Shown here piece after piece: positions 39,571 through 43,112 of a stretch of DNA of 43,112 nt. Origin of the DNA: JAUWQU01 sp964605095 (lineage in GTDB: Bacteria > Planctomycetota > Phycisphaerae > SM23-33); the NCBI GenBank assembly GCA_964605095.1, contig CAZSBS010000003.1, positions 1 to 43,112 on the forward strand, written 5' to 3'. The position numbers and the translations under genes are program-made. Below the pieces are notes generated by a model that saw only the letters and a program-made list of their open reading frames with translations, made no database searches and was not told the origin of the DNA. Within the stretch, counting starts at the first letter, position 1. Each line of letters begins with the position of its first letter.

Positions 39571-41087
39571 GCGGGCGCGAGCCTCCCTTCGCCGTTGGCG
39601 GCAAGCAGCACGGATGTCTCGCCGGCCTGGCCGCGGGGGATCTGGCCGATGAGGCGCCCGCCTCGCATTATGAGTATGCGGTCGCTGAGGCCAACCAGTT
39701 CCGGCAGGTCGCTGGAGATGAGGATCACGCACGTGCCCGCGTCGGCCAGTTCGGCGATTGCGCGGTGGATCGTCACCTTGGCGCCGACATCCACGCCGCG
39801 AGTCGGCTCGTCGAGGATCAGCACCTTCGGCGAGGCCGAGAGCCATTTGCCAAGCAGCACCTTCTGCTGGTTGCCGCCCGACAAGGCCGACGCCATCCGC
39901 CTGGGCTGCGGCGGGTTGATGTCCAGCGAGCGGATCAGCCCGGCCATGGTCGCCTCGCCTCGCCGCTGGCTGAAAAGCCCGAAGCGACACAGGCGGGGGA
40001 TGATGGCCGAGAGCATGTTCTCGCCCATGGTCATCCGCAGCGCCAGGCCCTGGGCCTTGCGGTCCTCGGTGAGGTATGCCAGGCCGGCGGCGATGGCGTC
40101 GCGGTAGTTTCGCGGGCGGATGGGCTGGCCGTCGAGCTCGATCTGCCCGGCGTCCAGCGGGTCGATGCCGCACAGCGACCGCGCCAACTCGCTGCGCCCG
40201 GCCCCGCTTAGCCCGCCCAGGCCAACGATCTCGCCGGAAGCGGCGCTGAAGCTCACGTCGTGGAAGAAGCCCCATCGGCTCAGCCCGCGAACCGCCAGGC
40301 GTACGGCGCCGGGGCGGGCGCGGCGCTGGGTGTAGAGCGTCGCGACGTTTCGCCCGACCATCATCTCCACCAGACTGGCGCTGGTGACGGAGGCGATATC
40401 CTCGGTGGCGACCTTTCGCCCGTCGCGCAGGACGGTAACGCGGTCGGCGATCTGGAGGACCTCCGGCAGGTGGTGGGAGATGTAGACGACGGCCAGGCCC
40501 TGCCCGCGGAGCCGGCGGATGATCTCGAAGAGCCGGGCGACTTCCTCGCGCCCGAGGGAGCTGGTGGGCTCGTCCATGACCAGGATGCACGGGTTGTTCG
40601 CCAGCGCCTTGGCGATCTCGACGAGCTGTGCCTCGTGCAGGCTGATTTCCTCGACGGCTGTGACGGGGTCGAGGTCCAGGCCGACGCGGGCCAGGTGTTG
40701 GCGGCACTCGGCGAGCATCCGCCGGCGGTCCAGCAGCAGTCCCTTGCGCGGCAGCCTGCCCGCAAGGACGTTCTCGGCGATGCTCACCGGCCCAGCCAGG
40801 CTCAACTCCTGGTGGATCATCTGGATGCCGGCTGCCTTGGCGGCGGCGGGGGAGTGCAGCAGGACCGGCCTGTTGTTAAGGGACACCTGCCCGGTGTAGT
40901 CGTTGAAAGCTCCGGCGAGGATCTTCATCAGCGTGCTCTTGCCGGCCCCGTTCTCGCCGATCAGCGCGTGGACCTCGCCCGCGCGGACGGCGAAGTCCAC
41001 GCCGTCAACCGCCAGCGTGCCCGGAAAGCGTTTCGACACGCCCTTCATCCGCAAAGCTATGCCGATGTCGTCGCCGATGTCTGCCAT
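39567..41087 (-). CDS. Sugar ABC transporter ATPase (RbsA/RhaT-like, two nucleotide-binding domains)
   Basis: 506 residues, two fused ATPase domains in the cytoplasm. Domain 1 has Walker A GENGAGKST (44-52), Walker B ILVMDEPTSSL, and in place of LSGGQ the sequence ISLHEAQLVEIAKAL. Domain 2 has GLSGAGRSELARSL (Lys replaced by Arg, normal for this family), LSGGNQQKVLLGKWL and VLILDEPTRGVDVG. The length fits RbsA/XylG/MglA (490-515). The first-domain signature is degenerate, as commonly seen, so one composite site probably does most hydrolysis. It is the first transporter gene of the operon. Confidence 0.94.
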   Translation of the reverse strand: MADIGDDIGIALRMKGVSKRFPGTLAVDGVDFAVRAGEVHALIGENGAGKSTLMKILAGAFNDYTGQVSLNNRPVLLHSPAAAKAAGIQMIHQELSLAGPVSIAENVLAGRLPRKGLLLDRRRMLAECRQHLARVGLDLDPVTAVEEISLHEAQLVEIAKALANNPCILVMDEPTSSLGREEVARLFEIIRRLRGQGLAVVYISHHLPEVLQIADRVTVLRDGRKVATEDIASVTSASLVEMMVGRNVATLYTQRRARPGAVRLAVRGLSRWGFFHDVSFSAASGEIVGLGGLSGAGRSELARSLCGIDPLDAGQIELDGQPIRPRNYRDAIAAGLAYLTEDRKAQGLALRMTMGENMLSAIIPRLCRFGLFSQRRGEATMAGLIRSLDINPPQPRRMASALSGGNQQKVLLGKWLSASPKVLILDEPTRGVDVGAKVTIHRAIAELADAGTCVILISSDLPELVGLSDRILIMRGGRLIGQIPRGQAGETSVLLAANGEGRLAPA

Positions 41088-41195
41088 TGGTGCTTTCGCC
41101 CGGCCGGCGGGGCGAGAAATGCCAAGCCCGGCCCGGCCTGCGAACGATCATAGACGACCTGCCAAGGCGGTAAAAGCGCAAAGGCGGGCGCTGCG

Positions 41196-42095
41196 CTATG
41201 CGTCACCTGATGGACCTCGGGCCACGCTGGCCTCGGCGAAGCGGCGGACGAGTGCGGCGTTTTCGGCGGGCTGGTCGCTGTAGCGGTCGTACATGCCGAC
41301 TATCACCGCGTCGGTAGGTTTGATCGACGCGAAAGCCTGTGCGAAGGCAGACTCGACGGCTTGCGGCCTGTCCGACAATCGCCCGGCCGCGAGGATCTTG
41401 AACGCCAGGCAAGGCTTCGGCGTCCGGCGGATGGCGCGGTACATCCGCGGCGGGTCGTCGGTAAGGTACACCTCGCCGACCGGCAGAGGCACGTGGCCGA
41501 GCAGCTTTTGCAGTTGTTCGGCGGAGCGATGGCGCTCGTAGACGCACGTCATGTAGAAGTCCACGTCCCAGCCGGCGGACTCGACGGCGTCGAGAACGTC
41601 GGGCATGTGCGTGGACACGCCGACCTGTAGGCCGGCGTCGCGGACCTTCTTGAGGTACTCCCGCACCTCGTCGAGCTTGCCGGCCTTGAAGAGTTGGTCG
41701 GTCGTCTCGCCGTGGTGGGCTATGGCGATGCAGCCTCCCTCGGCCAGTGTGGCGACGGAGTTGGTGGCCGCGTCGTCCAGCGCGATCAGGTGCATGGCCC
41801 CGCCCTCGTCGAGGAATCGGCGGTAGACCGTGAGGTTGCCGCACACGGCCTGCCAGCAGTTGATCCCCACGGCCTGGCAGTGCCGCAGCGTGCGGAGAAC
41901 CTGCTGTGGCGTGAAGTACGCCCGCATCTCGGCGTTGAGGAAAGCCGACAGATGCGACCCGGCGTTGAACGTGTTGGCCCCGCAGATGAGCCGGCTGATC
42001 GAATGCGGGCCGAGCCTGACGTGCGGAAGGTCCGCGTCGCTCATGGTGGCAGGGGCGCCGCGGGCGTCGGCTGCGTTGGCGGGGTCGGTGGTCAT
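41196..42095 (-). CDS. Uncharacterised protein, possibly a TIM-barrel sugar enzyme
   Basis: 299 residues from the ATG at 42095, with AAAGGAG 7 bases upstream. I cannot name a firm family. LGPHSISRLICGANTFNAGS recalls the opening of aldo/keto reductases, and the alternating strands and helices (VGINCWQAVCGNLTVYRRFL, GCIAIAHHGETTDQLFKAGK, LQVGVSTHMPDVLDAVESAG, PKPCLAFKILAAGRL, DAVIVGMYDRYSDQPAENAA) fit a TIM barrel. The Tyr/Lys catalytic pair of aldo/keto reductases is not clear. No signal peptide is visible. It lies 108 bases upstream of the importer operon on the same strand, so a role in rhamnose or related sugar breakdown is plausible but inferred. Confidence 0.6.
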   Translation of the reverse strand: MTTDPANAADARGAPATMSDADLPHVRLGPHSISRLICGANTFNAGSHLSAFLNAEMRAYFTPQQVLRTLRHCQAVGINCWQAVCGNLTVYRRFLDEGGAMHLIALDDAATNSVATLAEGGCIAIAHHGETTDQLFKAGKLDEVREYLKKVRDAGLQVGVSTHMPDVLDAVESAGWDVDFYMTCVYERHRSAEQLQKLLGHVPLPVGEVYLTDDPPRMYRAIRRTPKPCLAFKILAAGRLSDRPQAVESAFAQAFASIKPTDAVIVGMYDRYSDQPAENAALVRRFAEASVARGPSGDA

Positions 42096-42326
42096 TTGCG
42101 CTCTCCTTTGCCGGCTCCAGCTTGCCATATCGGCGGCCCCCGCGTCAAGGCCGGGGGCTAATCTGCAATGCCGGTTTGCCAGGCGGCGTTTTCTGGAAGA
42201 CGGCCCGGCCCGGCGTGCGTTATACAGTCAGGCGGCCTTGCTATCATTAACGATTCGATGCGAGCCGACGGGCGCGCCGACGTGACGGCGCGTGCCATGG
42301 CTAGTCAAACGAGAAGGAGCGAATCC
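42096..42326. other. Divergent promoter region, no gene seen
   Basis: 231 bases between the divergent genes at 42095 (minus) and 42327 (plus). Each side has a ribosome-binding site, but I found no convincing promoter boxes or operator. TTGCTATCATTAACGAT near 42238-42254 is the most AT-rich part and may contain the start point for the plus-strand gene. Confidence 0.4.
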
Positions 42327-43040
42327 ATGCGTGTACTTGCGATTGGTCTTCTGGCGGTGGCGGTGGTGGGGGTGTTGTCTTACGTGACGATGGCCCAACC
42401 TGGAGGCGGTCGGCCCGGCCCCGGCGCGAGGCGTGAGCCGGCCAAGTTCACGAGCGCCGTAATGCCGAAGGATGACGCGGAGAAGAATATCCTCGATGTC
42501 CTGGAGGAGATGAACAAGAACGAGCGGCGCGGCATGATGAACGTGCCGATGGAGGATGGGCGCATCCTGCGGCTGCTGGCCGAGTCCACGTGCGCCAAGC
42601 AGGTGGTCGAGATCGGCACGTCCAACGGCTTCTCGGGCATCTGGTGGTGCATGGCGCTTCGCAAGACCGGCGGCAAGCTGACGACCTTCGAGATCGACGC
42701 CACCCGCGCGGGCCTTGCTCGCAAGAACTTCAAGCGGGCGGGCGTGGATGAACTGGTCACGCTCGTCGAGGGCGACGCGCACGTCGAGGCCCCCAAGCTC
42801 AAGGACAAGAACGTCGCGATCGACATCCTCTTCCTCGACGCCGACAAGCAAGGCTACGTCGACTACCTGGAAAAACTGCTGCCGCTGGTTCGCCCTGGCG
42901 GGCTGATCGTCGCCCACAACATGACGCCAGGCATGGCCGATCCGCGGTACGTCAAGGCCATAACGACAAACCCGGACCTTGAGACGCTCTTCATCAACAT
43001 GCAGGCCTCCGGCATCGGCATAACGATGAAGAAGCGATAG
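42327..43040 (+). CDS. O-methyltransferase-like protein with N-terminal export signal
   Basis: 237 residues from the ATG at 42327, with AAGGAG 7 bases upstream. The first 23 residues (MRVLAIGLLAVAVVGVLSYV, then TMA) look like a signal peptide or signal anchor, followed by a Gly/Pro/Arg-rich linker. From about 60 the protein is a caffeoyl-CoA O-methyltransferase-like fold: motif I VVEIGTSNGFSGIWW, KLTTFEIDATRAGLARKNFK, IDILFLDADKQGYVDYLEKL (metal/substrate Asp residues), LVRPGGLIVAHNMTPGM. These enzymes use S-adenosylmethionine, which is a cytoplasmic metabolite, so export is puzzling. It may instead be anchored facing the cytoplasm, or may have lost the original function. It stands alone on the plus strand. 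Confidence 0.8.
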   Translation: MRVLAIGLLAVAVVGVLSYVTMAQPGGGRPGPGARREPAKFTSAVMPKDDAEKNILDVLEEMNKNERRGMMNVPMEDGRILRLLAESTCAKQVVEIGTSNGFSGIWWCMALRKTGGKLTTFEIDATRAGLARKNFKRAGVDELVTLVEGDAHVEAPKLKDKNVAIDILFLDADKQGYVDYLEKLLPLVRPGGLIVAHNMTPGMADPRYVKAITTNPDLETLFINMQASGIGITMKKR

Positions 43041-43112
43041 GGCACTCAGGGACCTGCCTGCCGGCAGGGGCTGCTATCTCTGGACTTCGGGCAAGGGCGA
43101 AGAATGACCGCA
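43041..43112. other. Window end after the methyltransferase gene
   Basis: 72 bases with a short palindrome (CTGCC TGCC GGCAG, about 43056-43068) that could be part of a terminator stem, without a T run. No gene is seen before the window ends. Confidence 0.4.

Overview
The window looks like chromosomal DNA of a GC-rich member of the Planctomycetota, probably Phycisphaerae-like. The evidence is a DUF1570-type metallopeptidase, many very large secreted TPR proteins, a histone-like basic tail on a DNA-repair fold, an ECF sigma with a zinc-binding anti-sigma, and heptamer repeats scattered between genes. This assignment is inference from gene content. No rRNA is present to confirm it. Most genes lie on the minus strand, and many neighbours share 4-base ATGA overlaps.

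Layout. 1-11.9 kb, minus strand: a partial phosphodiesterase, YebC, a 1298-residue TPR lipoprotein and HisG, preceded in transcription order by the conserved translation/transcription operon nusA-infB-ylxP-rbfA plus an HhH-GPD protein. Upstream of nusA (11.92-12.42 kb) is a segment with a strong promoter, many hairpins and an intrinsic terminator but no gene. It is a candidate structured RNA or attenuating leader. 12.85-14.0 kb, plus: a secreted zinc peptidase with a PDZ domain. 14.2-19.7 kb, minus: an NCS2 purine permease, a GH130 phosphorylase and a GT4 glycosyltransferase fused to a helical domain.

20.3-29.5 kb is one long minus-strand envelope cluster. It runs ECF sigma, zinc-binding anti-sigma, an unknown secreted protein and two small CsgG-like proteins. 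It ends with a giant protein carrying CsgG-like, TPR, PEGA and beta-propeller regions. The giant gene has a 51-base palindromic repeat inserted twice in frame in its signal-peptide region and an apparent frameshift near its 3' end. This cluster is the strongest candidate for an undescribed system.

29.9-34.2 kb: tRNA-Val (minus), then nrdR, a solo ATP-cone-like protein and a polytopic membrane protein (plus). 34.3-35.8 kb: a toxin-antitoxin pair with an MqsR-like toxin and an antitoxin joining an MqsA-like zinc ribbon and HTH to a Panacea (DUF4065) domain, with a palindromic operator inside its promoter. 35.9-42.1 kb, minus: a sugar ABC importer (ATPase, two permeases, binding lipoprotein) ending in L-rhamnose mutarotase, so most likely L-rhamnose uptake, preceded by an uncharacterised protein. 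42.3-43.0 kb, plus: an O-methyltransferase with an apparent export signal.

Starts were chosen by ribosome-binding sites, homology and signal peptides. Family calls come from recognising motifs by eye; no database search was run.
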